A stretch of DNA of 64,000 nucleotides, taken from positions 1-64,000 of the forward strand of contig QCHM01000002.1 in NCBI GenBank assembly GCA_003279615.1. The letters are read 5' to 3'. This DNA comes from Prochlorococcus sp. AG-402-B19 (GTDB lineage: Bacteria; Cyanobacteriota; Cyanobacteriia; PCC-6307; Cyanobiaceae). Both the position numbers and the translations under genes were made by a program. Below, in pieces: positions 19,073 to 29,363 of the stretch (position 1 is its first letter; every line of letters begins with the position of its first letter). Under the pieces are notes generated by a model. That model saw only the letters and a program-made list of their open reading frames with translations, made no database searches and was not told the origin of the DNA.

Positions 19073-19726
19073 TTATAATATAAGCCATTCTTTTTTGTTT
19101 GTTTGCAACAATTTTCTTTTTTTCTTTGCTTCTGAAATCATTGACTTACCGTCATGCAGATAATTATCTACATATCCCATTGTATATCTCTCTAATTCAT
19201 TAAGACCATCTTCAACTTGAGACAAGCAATGATAAAGATCTAAGCTAAAATCTCTAATGATAGATGGGCTTGCAAAAGAGGTATAAATTATCTTTACCTT
19301 TGAAATCTTATTTTTACTTTTCTCAAGATATAGGCAGAAAGAATCCATTAGAAGCTGATCATAAGGATCTGCGGATAATTCTTTAATCTTAGATGACAAA
19401 GGATTAATAATTTGACCAAGTAATTTATCAATAGGTAGGTATATAGTCTGAAACCACTTTTTTATATCTTGAGATTTCGACAAATTAGTATTTTCTGCTC
19501 TATATGAATTTTGCTTATTAACTTGAGACTTATTAAATGTATTTAAATTGAGATCTTTATGTTGTTTCTTTAATGTTTCCCATGCTCCATTTATTTTGAG
19601 GATTTCTTTTGCATCTCCTCCTTTATCTGGATGATGTATTTTTACAAGATCTCTATATGCTTTTTTAATATCTTCTAATTTTGCGTTTGGGTTAACTTTT
19701 AATATTTGATATGGGTCTTTGCTCAT
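19073..19726 (-). CDS. J-domain (DnaJ-like) protein
   Basis: DPYQILKVNPNAKLEDIKKAYRDLVKIHHPDKGGD. Confidence 0.88.
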   Translation of the reverse strand: MSKDPYQILKVNPNAKLEDIKKAYRDLVKIHHPDKGGDAKEILKINGAWETLKKQHKDLNLNTFNKSQVNKQNSYRAENTNLSKSQDIKKWFQTIYLPIDKLLGQIINPLSSKIKELSADPYDQLLMDSFCLYLEKSKNKISKVKIIYTSFASPSIIRDFSLDLYHCLSQVEDGLNELERYTMGYVDNYLHDGKSMISEAKKKRKLLQTNKKEWLIL

Positions 19727-19747
19727 TGCTAAAAATCATTTACTTTT

Positions 19748-20716
19748 TTAGAGATACTCATTACCTTTGACTGGATTAGTGGGTATAGAAGTAAACATAC
19801 TTGTGGAAAGATATCTTTCACCAAAACTAGGTAAAATAACAACTAAGCGCTTTGCATAAAATTCAGTTTTGCTGCCGATTTTCAGCGCTGCTGCTACTGC
19901 TGCGCCACTGCTTACGCCACTTAGCAAGCCTTCTTCTTTTGCAAGCCTTCTGCCTATTTCCATGGCTTCATTATCATTGATTTTTATTATTTCATCAATG
20001 TGACTCATATCTAACACCTTAGGAATAAAGCCAGCACCAATTCCTTGTATTGCATGTGATCCAGATTTCCCTCCTGAGAGGACAGGACTCGAAGATGGTT
20101 CTACAGCAAAAACCTTGATTTTTGGATTTTTTCGTTTTAGAAATCTGGCACAACCTGTAATTGTTCCTCCTGTTCCTACTCCAGCAATTAATCCATCAAT
20201 TTTGCCTTCGCAATCTTCCCAAATTTCTTTAGCAGTAGTTTGTTCGTGAATTTCAGGATTAGATAAATTATCGAATTGCTGAAGCAAATATGCATCAGGT
20301 ATGGAAGCTACCAATTCTTTAGCTAGATCAATAGCTCCTTGTATTCCTTCTTTGCCAGCAGTTAGCTGAAGCTCTGCTCCAAATGCTCTTAACATCGAGC
20401 GTCTCTCAATGCTCATCGTGTCAGGCATTGTAAGTATGAGTCTGTAGCCCTTTGCTGCGGCTACCATTGCTAATGCTATACCTGTATTGCCACTGGTTGG
20501 TTCAATAAGAACGGTTTGTCCAGGTTTTATGGTGCCTTCTTCTTCAGCTGATTTCACCATTGCACCAGCTATGCGGTCCTTTACGGATGCAGTTGGGTTA
20601 AAACTTTCTAATTTGGCTACGATTTCTGCTTTGCAATTAAATTCATTAGGTAATCTATTTAATTTGACCAACGGTGTTTGGCCAACTAAGAAAGTTATGT
20701 TATTAGCAATTGGCAT
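19748..20716 (-). CDS. cysK: Cysteine synthase A
   Basis: TPLVKLNRL...NPTASVKDRIAGAM...EPTSGNTGIALA. Confidence 0.94.
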   Translation of the reverse strand: MPIANNITFLVGQTPLVKLNRLPNEFNCKAEIVAKLESFNPTASVKDRIAGAMVKSAEEEGTIKPGQTVLIEPTSGNTGIALAMVAAAKGYRLILTMPDTMSIERRSMLRAFGAELQLTAGKEGIQGAIDLAKELVASIPDAYLLQQFDNLSNPEIHEQTTAKEIWEDCEGKIDGLIAGVGTGGTITGCARFLKRKNPKIKVFAVEPSSSPVLSGGKSGSHAIQGIGAGFIPKVLDMSHIDEIIKINDNEAMEIGRRLAKEEGLLSGVSSGAAVAAALKIGSKTEFYAKRLVVILPSFGERYLSTSMFTSIPTNPVKGNEYL

Positions 20717-20853
20717 GAGCTTATTTTAAAAACTGGAATCATTTTCTAGGTAAAAGTTATTTAATAATTCAATTTTTCTTTAATAATGCATGAACATTTT
20801 TGATTCAAAAGCTTTATTGACCTTTTAGAGATATAAATGGATGGAATAATTTT

Positions 20854-22425
20854 TTGATATTGACTGAAAGCATTTTCCAAAATTATAGACCTCCAATTTT
20901 ATGGATTTTTCTTTTTTGGACCATAGCTTGTGGAATTGCATTTGTCTCTCTTGGGAATTTGCCTTTAAGAGATTTTGATGAGGCAACAGTCGCCCGAGTT
21001 GCGTTGGAATTGAGCCAAAAAAGTGGTCTAGATCGATTGCTTCCTTCTATTTGGGATAAACCATATTTGAATAAACCGCCAGGATTGCATTGGATAATAT
21101 CCTTTGCTATTGGAATTAGCCAGAAGTTTCAAAATAATATTGATTTATTACCCTCTGAGTTCTGTATAAGATTTTTCCCAGCGTTTCTTTCAACTTTTGT
21201 TGTTCCATTAGGTGGTTTAATTCAGTGGAATTTGCGTCCTAAAGATCGAATAGCGTGTATAACCACTTCAGCAATTTTATTGACTTTACTACCAATTATT
21301 AGATATGGGAGAATGGCAATGTTGGATGGGACCCAGCTTAGTGCTATTGCACTTCTTTGGTTTTGTTTTTCATCTATAAAAAATAATAGATCTAATAAAT
21401 TTTATTTTTTGGGGGCAGGATTTGCGTGTAGTTTTATGCTTTTACTTAAAGCCCCTATAATTTTTCCCGCTCTATTTGCTTCTTTATTTCCTTTGATTTG
21501 GGAATATAAATCAAAAAAATATTTAAATAATCTTTCATGGGTTTGGTTCTTATATGGATTAATTCCTGGCTTAGCTTGGCATTTATGGAACTTTTTCTCA
21601 TATGGTTCAGGAGCTTTCTGGTTGTGGTTTGGTGATGGAGCAGGAAGAGTTTTATTTGATAAAGGTCAAGGAAGTGAGCTTGGTATTCTCATACCAATAA
21701 TTGAAATATTTGAAGGGGGGTGGCCTTGGATTCTTGTATGGCCAATTGGTTTTTTATGGTCATTCTTGAGTCTCAATACTCGCTGGGGAGTTTGGACTTT
21801 TTCTACACAGATAATTATTGCATGTAGTATTTTACCTTTAAAAACGCAACTACCCTGGTATATTCATCCGATTTGGTTGCCTTTTGCTTTATTGAGTGGA
21901 CCGCCAGTATCATGGTTAATTCAAAGAAAAGATTATGATTATGGATTTTCTAAAAAAATCTTAAGCAAAATCCCTTACATTTTATCTTTGATTGGATTAT
22001 GTGTAATTTCCTTTTCCTTGCTGAGTAGATTCAACTTTCTTAATGGTGGATATGATTACTTATCTATAATTTTATCCATTGGCATAAGTTGGTTTATAGG
22101 GGGGTGGTTATTATCAAATTCAAGAACGTATATAAGAAAATTAGGTTTTTTGGGGATAATTTTAGGAAGCATCGTTGGATTTTTTTTCTTAGTGAATTCT
22201 AAACTTTGGTTGTGGGAATTAAATGAGAACTGGCATGTAAAGCCTGTGGCTGAATTTATATCTAAATTCCCTGATGATGAAATTTATATTAGCAATAGCT
22301 TTGAGCGTCCGAGTTTGAATTGGTATTCTCAGAAACGAATCCAAACTTTTGAAGATAAAATGCAAAGTAAATGCATCGCTATTAAGGAAACTAATGATTG
22401 GGATCTTTATACATGTAATGATTAA
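20854..22425 (+). CDS. GT39/ArnT-like integral membrane glycosyltransferase
   Basis: Multi-TM; LPLRDFDEATVARVALEL...LNKPPGLHWIISF. Confidence 0.82.
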   Translation: MILTESIFQNYRPPILWIFLFWTIACGIAFVSLGNLPLRDFDEATVARVALELSQKSGLDRLLPSIWDKPYLNKPPGLHWIISFAIGISQKFQNNIDLLPSEFCIRFFPAFLSTFVVPLGGLIQWNLRPKDRIACITTSAILLTLLPIIRYGRMAMLDGTQLSAIALLWFCFSSIKNNRSNKFYFLGAGFACSFMLLLKAPIIFPALFASLFPLIWEYKSKKYLNNLSWVWFLYGLIPGLAWHLWNFFSYGSGAFWLWFGDGAGRVLFDKGQGSELGILIPIIEIFEGGWPWILVWPIGFLWSFLSLNTRWGVWTFSTQIIIACSILPLKTQLPWYIHPIWLPFALLSGPPVSWLIQRKDYDYGFSKKILSKIPYILSLIGLCVISFSLLSRFNFLNGGYDYLSIILSIGISWFIGGWLLSNSRTYIRKLGFLGIILGSIVGFFFLVNSKLWLWELNENWHVKPVAEFISKFPDDEIYISNSFERPSLNWYSQKRIQTFEDKMQSKCIAIKETNDWDLYTCND

Positions 22426-22504
22426 ATTAAATATTATTATTAACATATTTTTCACTTATTTCACTTTTTTTTGTAAGAATTGAATAGTTTTTAGATTTTC
22501 TAAA

Positions 22505-22768
22505 GTGTATTCTATCGAGCTTACTATTAAATTAAGTCCTTTACCTTTGATAGTGCAAAGAAAAGTTCATGGCGATGCTCAAAGGCTTTATTGTGAAGTG
22601 ATAGATGCAATTAAAAAAGGTAATCAAATGTTTCTAGAGTTGACTTGTGAAAAAGTTGAAGATAAAAAAATTACTGTTCTTGTTAGTGAAATTATAGCTG
22701 TGCAAATTTATGAGAAAACAAGTAGTAGTGGAAGTAGTAAACGGCCTGGATTCTCAATTCAGAATTAA
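22505..22768 (+). CDS. UPF0367 family conserved protein
   Basis: [39 protein letters not shown] start. Confidence 0.75.
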   Translation: MYSIELTIKLSPLPLIVQRKVHGDAQRLYCEVIDAIKKGNQMFLELTCEKVEDKKITVLVSEIIAVQIYEKTSSSGSSKRPGFSIQN

Positions 22769-22791
22769 GAAAAAATAGGAGTAATTTAATT

Positions 22792-23475
22792 TTGAAATCA
22801 GCTGAGTTTCGCGATTTGGAATTCGATAATGTTTCTTTTTCCTGGCCTAACGGAGTCAAGGTTATTAATCAATGCTCATTTGTAATTGAAAAACCTGGTT
22901 TATGGATGTTAGTTGGAGAAAATGGGAGTGGTAAAAGTACCTTGTTTCGTTTAATAAGTGGATTAATTCGTCCTGAAACTGGAAAAATTTTTTGTTCTTT
23001 TAAGCCATCATTAGTTTATCAAAATCCAGATCATCAATTGCTCATGCCAACTTGTAAAAGTGAGTTGATGCTATGTGTTCCTAAAACTATTTCATACAGC
23101 AAGGTGTTGGATTTAATTCAATCCGCTCTTGAGAAAGTGGATTTAGGAGAAATGTTGGACAGACCTATTCATACCTTAAGTGGTGGTCAAAAGCAGCGGT
23201 TAGCTCTTGCTGGTGCAGTTGTTAGCAATTCAAATCTACTTTTACTTGATGAACCTACAGCTCTTTTGGATCCTCAAAGTCAAGATTCAGTTTTAAAAGT
23301 TGTCAAGAAATTGACTAGTTCCTCAATTGATCCCATTACTGCCATATGGGTTACTCATCGCCTGGAAGAATTGTTTTTTTGTGATGGTGCGGCAATTCTT
23401 AAAAATGGGCGTATTAGTAAGTGGAAATCTGGATCAAAAGTGTTCCAAGAATTAAAATCACTTGCCCTTAGGTAG
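22792..23475 (+). CDS. ABC transporter ATP-binding protein (CbiO/EcfA-like)
   Basis: Walker A GENGSGKST, LSGGQKQRLALA, LLLLDEPTA; TTG start. Confidence 0.9.
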   Translation: MKSAEFRDLEFDNVSFSWPNGVKVINQCSFVIEKPGLWMLVGENGSGKSTLFRLISGLIRPETGKIFCSFKPSLVYQNPDHQLLMPTCKSELMLCVPKTISYSKVLDLIQSALEKVDLGEMLDRPIHTLSGGQKQRLALAGAVVSNSNLLLLDEPTALLDPQSQDSVLKVVKKLTSSSIDPITAIWVTHRLEELFFCDGAAILKNGRISKWKSGSKVFQELKSLALR

Positions 23476-23504
23476 CTAGCAAGGTTAAGTTCTTAGTGTT
23501 GTAA

Positions 23505-23576
23505 TCCTCGGTAGCTCAGCGGTAGAGCGATCGGCTGTTAACCGATTGGTCGCAGGTTCGAATCCCGCCCGGGGAG
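23505..23576 (+). tRNA. trnN: tRNA-Asn (anticodon GTT)
   Basis: Acceptor tcctcgg/ccgggga pairs (one G-U), anticodon loop CTGTTAA, T arm GCAGGTTCGAATCCCGC; discriminator G. Confidence 0.97.
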
Positions 23577-23583
23577 TTTTTTT

Positions 23584-23612
23584 AAACAAATTTAAAATTT
23601 TGTTTATTTTTT
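23584..23612 (+). terminator. Possible A/T-rich hairpin terminator downstream of trnN
   Basis: AAACAAA...TTTGTTT arms followed by a T run. Confidence 0.4.
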
Positions 23613-23946
23613 AGAAAATTTGTTTTTATTTTGAGTTTCTCAAAGCATTTTCTAATCTAATAAATAAAATAATCAATCAAAGAAAACATTTTTTACTAAC
23701 TTTTTCTATTCAAGTTTTTAGAGATCCTTAACAGTACCACCTCCGAATTGGAAGACTTTCTAAAGACAGTAAAAACTTTTTGAGTGTTTTCAGCGATGAA
23801 AGATCAGTGACAGTAGTTAATCTTGTGGATTATCCGATGTAAATCCGAATTTTTCGAATTCTGCAATAAAAACAAAATTTTGAGAGAATCATACAAATAT
23901 TTAGTAAACGCGATTGCGGGTACTTTTTTAACTTTGGCAATTATTA

Positions 23947-24744
23947 ATGAAGCCTTGCATTTTACTTATTGAAGACGACCAGGACATGAGAGATCTGGTC
24001 GCAGGGCATCTTGAACATACTGGCTTTGATGTTCAAAAAGCTGAGGATGGAATCAAGGGTCAAGCTCTTGCTTTGCAATATGCGCCTGATCTCATCCTTC
24101 TAGATTTAATGCTGCCTAAGGTTGATGGTTTAACTCTTTGTCAACGTTTAAGAAGAGATGAAAGAACAGCAGGGATACCAATTCTCATGATTACTGCTTT
24201 AGGTGGTATTAAGGACAAAGTCACAGGTTTTAATTCTGGTGCAGATGATTACATAACAAAGCCATTTGACCTAGAAGAATTACAAGTCAGGATCAAAGCA
24301 TTGCTTAGGAGAACTAACCGGGCTCCATTAGGAAGTAGCAATCAACAAGAAATACTTAATTATGGTCCTCTTACACTTGTCCCTGAAAGATTTGAGGCAA
24401 TATGGTTTGAATCTCCAGTGCGCTTGACTCATTTGGAATTTGAATTGCTTCACTGTTTAATGCAAAGGCATGGACAGACAGTTGCGCCCTCACTAATTCT
24501 CAAAGAAGTTTGGGGTTATGAACCTGATGATGATATTGAAACAATACGTGTCCATGTAAGACATTTGAGAACGAAGCTGGAACCTGATCCTCGAAAACCA
24601 AGATTTATTAAAACGGTATATGGTGCTGGATATTGTTTGGAATTACCAACTGGGGAAAAAATAAATGAAATTCAACCATTAATAATTCAAGCCAGAGAAG
24701 CTAATTCTTTAAAGAATAATACCGATAAAAGGGTAACAGTTTAA
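23947..24744 (+). CDS. rpaA: OmpR-type response regulator RpaA
   Basis: RpaA-type blocks: [96 protein letters not shown]. Confidence 0.94.
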   Translation: MKPCILLIEDDQDMRDLVAGHLEHTGFDVQKAEDGIKGQALALQYAPDLILLDLMLPKVDGLTLCQRLRRDERTAGIPILMITALGGIKDKVTGFNSGADDYITKPFDLEELQVRIKALLRRTNRAPLGSSNQQEILNYGPLTLVPERFEAIWFESPVRLTHLEFELLHCLMQRHGQTVAPSLILKEVWGYEPDDDIETIRVHVRHLRTKLEPDPRKPRFIKTVYGAGYCLELPTGEKINEIQPLIIQAREANSLKNNTDKRVTV

Positions 24745-25709
24745 TTACTAAAGCTTATTTCTAATAAAGTGACTTCCCAGGCTAGTCTTGGTTGTACATA
24801 ACTTAATAGTTGCCTCCTTAACTCTTCTAGTTTTTTAACCATAGTTGGATTATTTTCTTTTTTCCAAATTCTATTTTGTTGGAAATTTATTAACCATAAT
24901 TGTTGTTCTACATTGAGTTCGTCAGTGATTTCTTTGGCTAGTTTTAATACCGCAATTTGGCTGGTTACTTTGAAATCTAGTTGGTCTCTTAATGTACTGG
25001 AAATATCTAACCAATAGTCAACATTGGTTAGATATTTTCCAGGAGATCCATCTGAAAAGGCGATCAGGTCTTTAATTATTTCACTAGGAATATCAGGAAT
25101 TTTTTGAATAACTTCTAGTTTTTGAATAATTTTATTTACTTGATTATTACTTAATCGAATAAATGGCACTATCTGACATCTTGATCGAATAGTTGACAAT
25201 AATTTTTCGGATCTTTGAGTTATAAGAATAAATATTCCTGTGTTTGGCTCTTCAAGAGTTTTTAATAATGCATTTGATGCAGATTCGTTCATTGTCTCAA
25301 TATCTTCAATTACCACTATTTTTCTTGCAGATTCCAATGGCTTTTTCCCTAAGAATTCTATTATTTCTTTGATTTGATTTAATCTTATTTTTGGAGGGGT
25401 TTTTATACCAATGCTCTCTGATTTTGCTTGTTGCTGAGAAACAACTTTACCTTGCACCATATAAGAAGGTCCTATCCATAATAGGTCAGGATGATTATTA
25501 CTTTCTATTTTTCTCTTTGTTAATTCTTTATTAATGTTGTTATTTAGAATGGCTTTAACAAAAATTTTTGCGGCTTTTCTTCTTCCAACCCCTTCTGGTC
25601 CTGAGAATAAATAAGCTGGTGAAATATGTTTTTTAGCAATTGAAGACTTTAAAATTTGAATTGCTAAATCTTGTCCATATATATTTTTAAAATCATCCAT
25701 TTTTTTCAT
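24741..25709 (-). CDS. holB: DNA polymerase III subunit delta'
   Basis: [38 protein letters not shown]; adjacent to tmk. Confidence 0.88.
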   Translation of the reverse strand: MKKMDDFKNIYGQDLAIQILKSSIAKKHISPAYLFSGPEGVGRRKAAKIFVKAILNNNINKELTKRKIESNNHPDLLWIGPSYMVQGKVVSQQQAKSESIGIKTPPKIRLNQIKEIIEFLGKKPLESARKIVVIEDIETMNESASNALLKTLEEPNTGIFILITQRSEKLLSTIRSRCQIVPFIRLSNNQVNKIIQKLEVIQKIPDIPSEIIKDLIAFSDGSPGKYLTNVDYWLDISSTLRDQLDFKVTSQIAVLKLAKEITDELNVEQQLWLINFQQNRIWKKENNPTMVKKLEELRRQLLSYVQPRLAWEVTLLEISFSN

Positions 25710-26337
25710 TGTTTAATAATTTTTTTATCTCAAGCTTGATTTCAGATATGATTTCTTCTTCAGATTTCATAGCAGATATTTTTTTCCATTTTTTATTTGC
25801 ACACAACTCTTTGAAGCCTAAAGATACATTAGATAAAAAGTCCCTTCCTTCTTCTTCCATTCGATCTCCTTTTCTATTTATTCTTCTTTGGATACTTTCT
25901 TCAACAGATATATCTAATAAAAATGTAAGATCTGGAGCAATACCATCAGTAGCTATAGTTTCTAGATGTTTAATTAATTTGATATCTAATTTTCTTCCAT
26001 ATCCCTGATAAGCAATTGTGGAGCCTGTAAACCTATCACTTATTACCCAATCGCCTTTAGTTATTGCTGGTCGTATGATTTCATTAACATGTTGAGCCCT
26101 ATCGGCTGCATATAGCAAAAGTTCAGTAATTGAATAAGGGGCTGTTTCTTTAGAAGTATTGAGTAGAAGAGATCTTATGGAATCTCCTAATTTAGTTCCT
26201 CCTGGTTCTCTCGTAATAACTAATTGATTTTTGTTAGGAATTAAATTAGACCCCTTAAGCCATTTTGCTACTTGATTGATTTGAGTAGTTTTACCACAGC
26301 CATCTATACCCTCAATAACAATAAACTTTCCTTTCAT
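25693..26337 (-). CDS. tmk: Thymidylate kinase
   Basis: KFIVIEGIDGCGKTTQ, TREPGGTKLGDSIRSLLL. Confidence 0.95.
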   Translation of the reverse strand: MKGKFIVIEGIDGCGKTTQINQVAKWLKGSNLIPNKNQLVITREPGGTKLGDSIRSLLLNTSKETAPYSITELLLYAADRAQHVNEIIRPAITKGDWVISDRFTGSTIAYQGYGRKLDIKLIKHLETIATDGIAPDLTFLLDISVEESIQRRINRKGDRMEEEGRDFLSNVSLGFKELCANKKWKKISAMKSEEEIISEIKLEIKKLLNNEKNG

Positions 26338-28664
26338 TTTGATTTCAAAGATAAAGCATTAAAGACAACACTTATTGAGCTCAAAGCCATAAGTAAGGCC
26401 GCCAATGGTGGAGATAGTAATAAACCTGAAGAAGGTAAAAGTAATCCTGCCGCGATTGGTAAAGCAATTAAGTTGTATCCAAATGCCCATGCAAGATTTT
26501 GTCTTATTTTTAGCATTGCTTGTTGAGATAGCTTTAAAGCATTGGGTAAAGCTTCCAGATTTTCTCCTAGTAAAACAAGATCTGCAGAGTCTTGAGCTAT
26601 TTGAGTTCCTGTTCCTATTGCGACTCCCAAGTCCGCAGCTGCAAGAGCTGGGGCATCATTAATGCCATCACCTATCATCGCTACTAAACCATTCTTTTTT
26701 AATTGGTTCAATTTATTGAGCTTGTCTGTTGGTAGCATTTGCCATTCAATTTCTTTTTTACTAAAACCTAATTGTTCGCCTAAAGATAAAACCGCGGAAT
26801 CTCTATCACCACTGAACAAACTCAATGCAAATCCTCTTGACCGTAATTGGTTGATTGAAAGGAAAGCATCTTTTCGCACTTGGTCATCAATCAAGAAAAA
26901 ACCTAATAATTTTTCCTCTAAAGCAACTGCAACTACTGATTGAGCTTTTCTTTTGGAAAGCTTTAGATTTTGATCAATCATTTCATTCCATTCAATTCCT
27001 TCATTTTTTATCCATTCGGGAGTTCCAACCCTAATTAATCCTTCTAAATCATTAATTGTTCCAGCTACCCCTTTCCCTGCCAATGTAGTTATGGATGATA
27101 CGTGATTTAGTTTTATTGCTTTTTTATATGCTTCTTGAATAATTGCTTGAGCAAGTGGGTGCCTACTTTCTTGTTCTAAGCTTGCTGCCAATTTAAGCAT
27201 GTCATTTCTTTTTGAGTCATTGTTTTCCCATGTATCAACAACTAGAGGTCTTCCAATTGTGAGTGTTCCTGTTTTATCAAAAATTATTTGACGAACCTTT
27301 GATGCCATTTCTATTACATCCCCTCCCTTGAATAGCCAGCCTCTTTTTGCAGCTTCTCCTGAGGCAACAGTAATTACTGTTGGAGTAGCAAGTCCAAGTG
27401 CACATGGACAGGCAACAACTAAAACAGCTATTGATAATTGAAAGGAAAGACTAAGTGGTGTTTGAGTTGTATTCATTAGATGATCATGCAAATGATGACT
27501 TTGCATGAAACCCGTATTAGAAATTTCTAAAACCTGTGGCCAAATTCTTGTACCTATTTGCCACCAGAAAATAAAAGTAATTAATGCAAGCGATGTAACC
27601 CCATAGCAGAAGATTCCGGCTACTTTGTCTGCTAATCCTTGAATTGGTGCTTTTCTGGCTTGGGCTTCTTCAACCAAGCTTATTATTTTTGCTATTGCAG
27701 TTTCAGAACCTATTTTTTGGACTTCTAACGTAATTGTTGACTCTAAATTTAAGCTGCCAGAGGGAAGTTCAACGCCTGGGGATGCTTCTAACGGTAAAGA
27801 TTCACCAGTTAAGCTTGAGATGTCTATAGCTGAATTGCCCTTTAAAACCAATCCATCAACTGGGATTCTATCTCCAGCCAATAATTGAATTTTCTCACCT
27901 GGTTTTATAGCACCTATTCTAATTTCGCGTGTTTCATTGTTTTCTAAAATTAAAGTGGCTGTTTCGGGCTGTAATTTGGCTAATTCTTTTAATGCGGTTC
28001 CAGTTTTGACTCGCGCTCGTTCCTCTAGAAAACGCCCTAATAAAACAAATCCAAGCAGCATGACTGGCTCATTGAAAAAACATGGCCAACCAACTTTCGG
28101 CCAAATTAAAGCAATTATGCTTGCTGTGTAAGCACTCAATACACCAAGACTAACCAGGGTATCCATAGTCGGTGTGAAAAGCATTGCTGACTTTAGACCT
28201 GCTTTTAGGATCGATCTGCCAGGGCCGAATAAAGCAAATGTTGCTAGTGAAGCATGAAAAGGTAATGAACCAACAAGTGGTATTGGTATTTGTTGGCCCT
28301 CTACTAAATGTCCCATCCCAGAAAATATTAGTAATGAAGTTGCAATTATTAGCTGACGCCATTTATTCCATAAATTTTCATTTCCTTGTGTATCTAATTC
28401 GACGCTGTTGGAAGTTGTTTGATAATCTCTTTCTTCTGAAGGAAACCCCTTAGATGTAAGAGTTTGTATCAAATCTGTAAGAGGCTGATTAGGATCTTCG
28501 ACTTCTATAAAAGCTATTTTTGTAACTAAGTTAACGCTTGCATTATTTACATTTGGGTGGTTTCGAAGTATTTTTTCAACTGCTTGTACACAACTACCGC
28601 ATTTCATTCCATCAATATCAAGTAAAATTGAATTTTTGCGTTGGGTAATCTTTTTACTGCTCAA
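26334..28664 (-). CDS. Copper-type P1B ATPase (PacS/CtaA-like)
   Basis: HMA motif GMKCGSC, CPC in VVACPCALGLATPT, DKTGTLT, MIGDGINDAPALA. Confidence 0.93.
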   Translation of the reverse strand: MSSKKITQRKNSILLDIDGMKCGSCVQAVEKILRNHPNVNNASVNLVTKIAFIEVEDPNQPLTDLIQTLTSKGFPSEERDYQTTSNSVELDTQGNENLWNKWRQLIIATSLLIFSGMGHLVEGQQIPIPLVGSLPFHASLATFALFGPGRSILKAGLKSAMLFTPTMDTLVSLGVLSAYTASIIALIWPKVGWPCFFNEPVMLLGFVLLGRFLEERARVKTGTALKELAKLQPETATLILENNETREIRIGAIKPGEKIQLLAGDRIPVDGLVLKGNSAIDISSLTGESLPLEASPGVELPSGSLNLESTITLEVQKIGSETAIAKIISLVEEAQARKAPIQGLADKVAGIFCYGVTSLALITFIFWWQIGTRIWPQVLEISNTGFMQSHHLHDHLMNTTQTPLSLSFQLSIAVLVVACPCALGLATPTVITVASGEAAKRGWLFKGGDVIEMASKVRQIIFDKTGTLTIGRPLVVDTWENNDSKRNDMLKLAASLEQESRHPLAQAIIQEAYKKAIKLNHVSSITTLAGKGVAGTINDLEGLIRVGTPEWIKNEGIEWNEMIDQNLKLSKRKAQSVVAVALEEKLLGFFLIDDQVRKDAFLSINQLRSRGFALSLFSGDRDSAVLSLGEQLGFSKKEIEWQMLPTDKLNKLNQLKKNGLVAMIGDGINDAPALAAADLGVAIGTGTQIAQDSADLVLLGENLEALPNALKLSQQAMLKIRQNLAWAFGYNLIALPIAAGLLLPSSGLLLSPPLAALLMALSSISVVFNALSLKSK

Positions 28665-28824
28665 GGGTATATAGATTTTTAGTATTTAATCTAAATTTAA
28701 TGAATAAAAAGCTTGTTGCCTTTATTTAATAATTTATTAATACATAAAAATTAGTTTCATTGTTTTTATCCATTTTCTTATTTCTAGGCAGGATAGAATT
28801 AAATTGATAGATATTGGTTTAATC

Positions 28825-29346
28825 GTGCCTAGAAGCCAAAACAAAGACAATTTTCTTGATAAGGCCTTTACCAAGATGGCTGAGGGAATAGTCAAAGTGA
28901 TGCCGATCGCCTCAAAAGAAAAAGAAGCTTATCTTTATTATAGAAAAGGTTTAGCAGCTCAAAATGATGGAGATTATTCTGAGGCTCTTGAGTATTACGA
29001 AGAGAGCTTAAAGCTTGAAGACAATCAAGTTGATAGAGGAGAGACATTGAAAAATATGGCCATAATTTATATGAGTAATGGAGATGAGGAGAGGGCTCTA
29101 GATACATATAAAAAAGCTTTGGGACAAAATCCAAAACAGCCTTCCTGCTTGAAAAATATGGGATTAATTTATGAAAAAAGAGGAAGAATGGCCCAAAGAA
29201 ATGGGAATCAAGATGAGGGAGATATCTGGTTTGATCAGGCAGCTGAAGTATGGAGTAAGGCTGTGCGTCTATACCCAGGGGGATATCTCGATATAGAGAA
29301 TTGGCTCAAGACAACTGGTAGAGGCAATGTTGATGTTTATTTATAA
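28825..29346 (+). CDS. ycf3: Photosystem I assembly protein Ycf3 (TPR protein)
   Basis: [14 protein letters not shown]...[31 protein letters not shown]...[21 protein letters not shown] at 28825 fits the family N-terminus. Confidence 0.93.
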   Translation: MPRSQNKDNFLDKAFTKMAEGIVKVMPIASKEKEAYLYYRKGLAAQNDGDYSEALEYYEESLKLEDNQVDRGETLKNMAIIYMSNGDEERALDTYKKALGQNPKQPSCLKNMGLIYEKRGRMAQRNGNQDEGDIWFDQAAEVWSKAVRLYPGGYLDIENWLKTTGRGNVDVYL

Positions 29347-29363
29347 ATAATTTATATTGTTGT

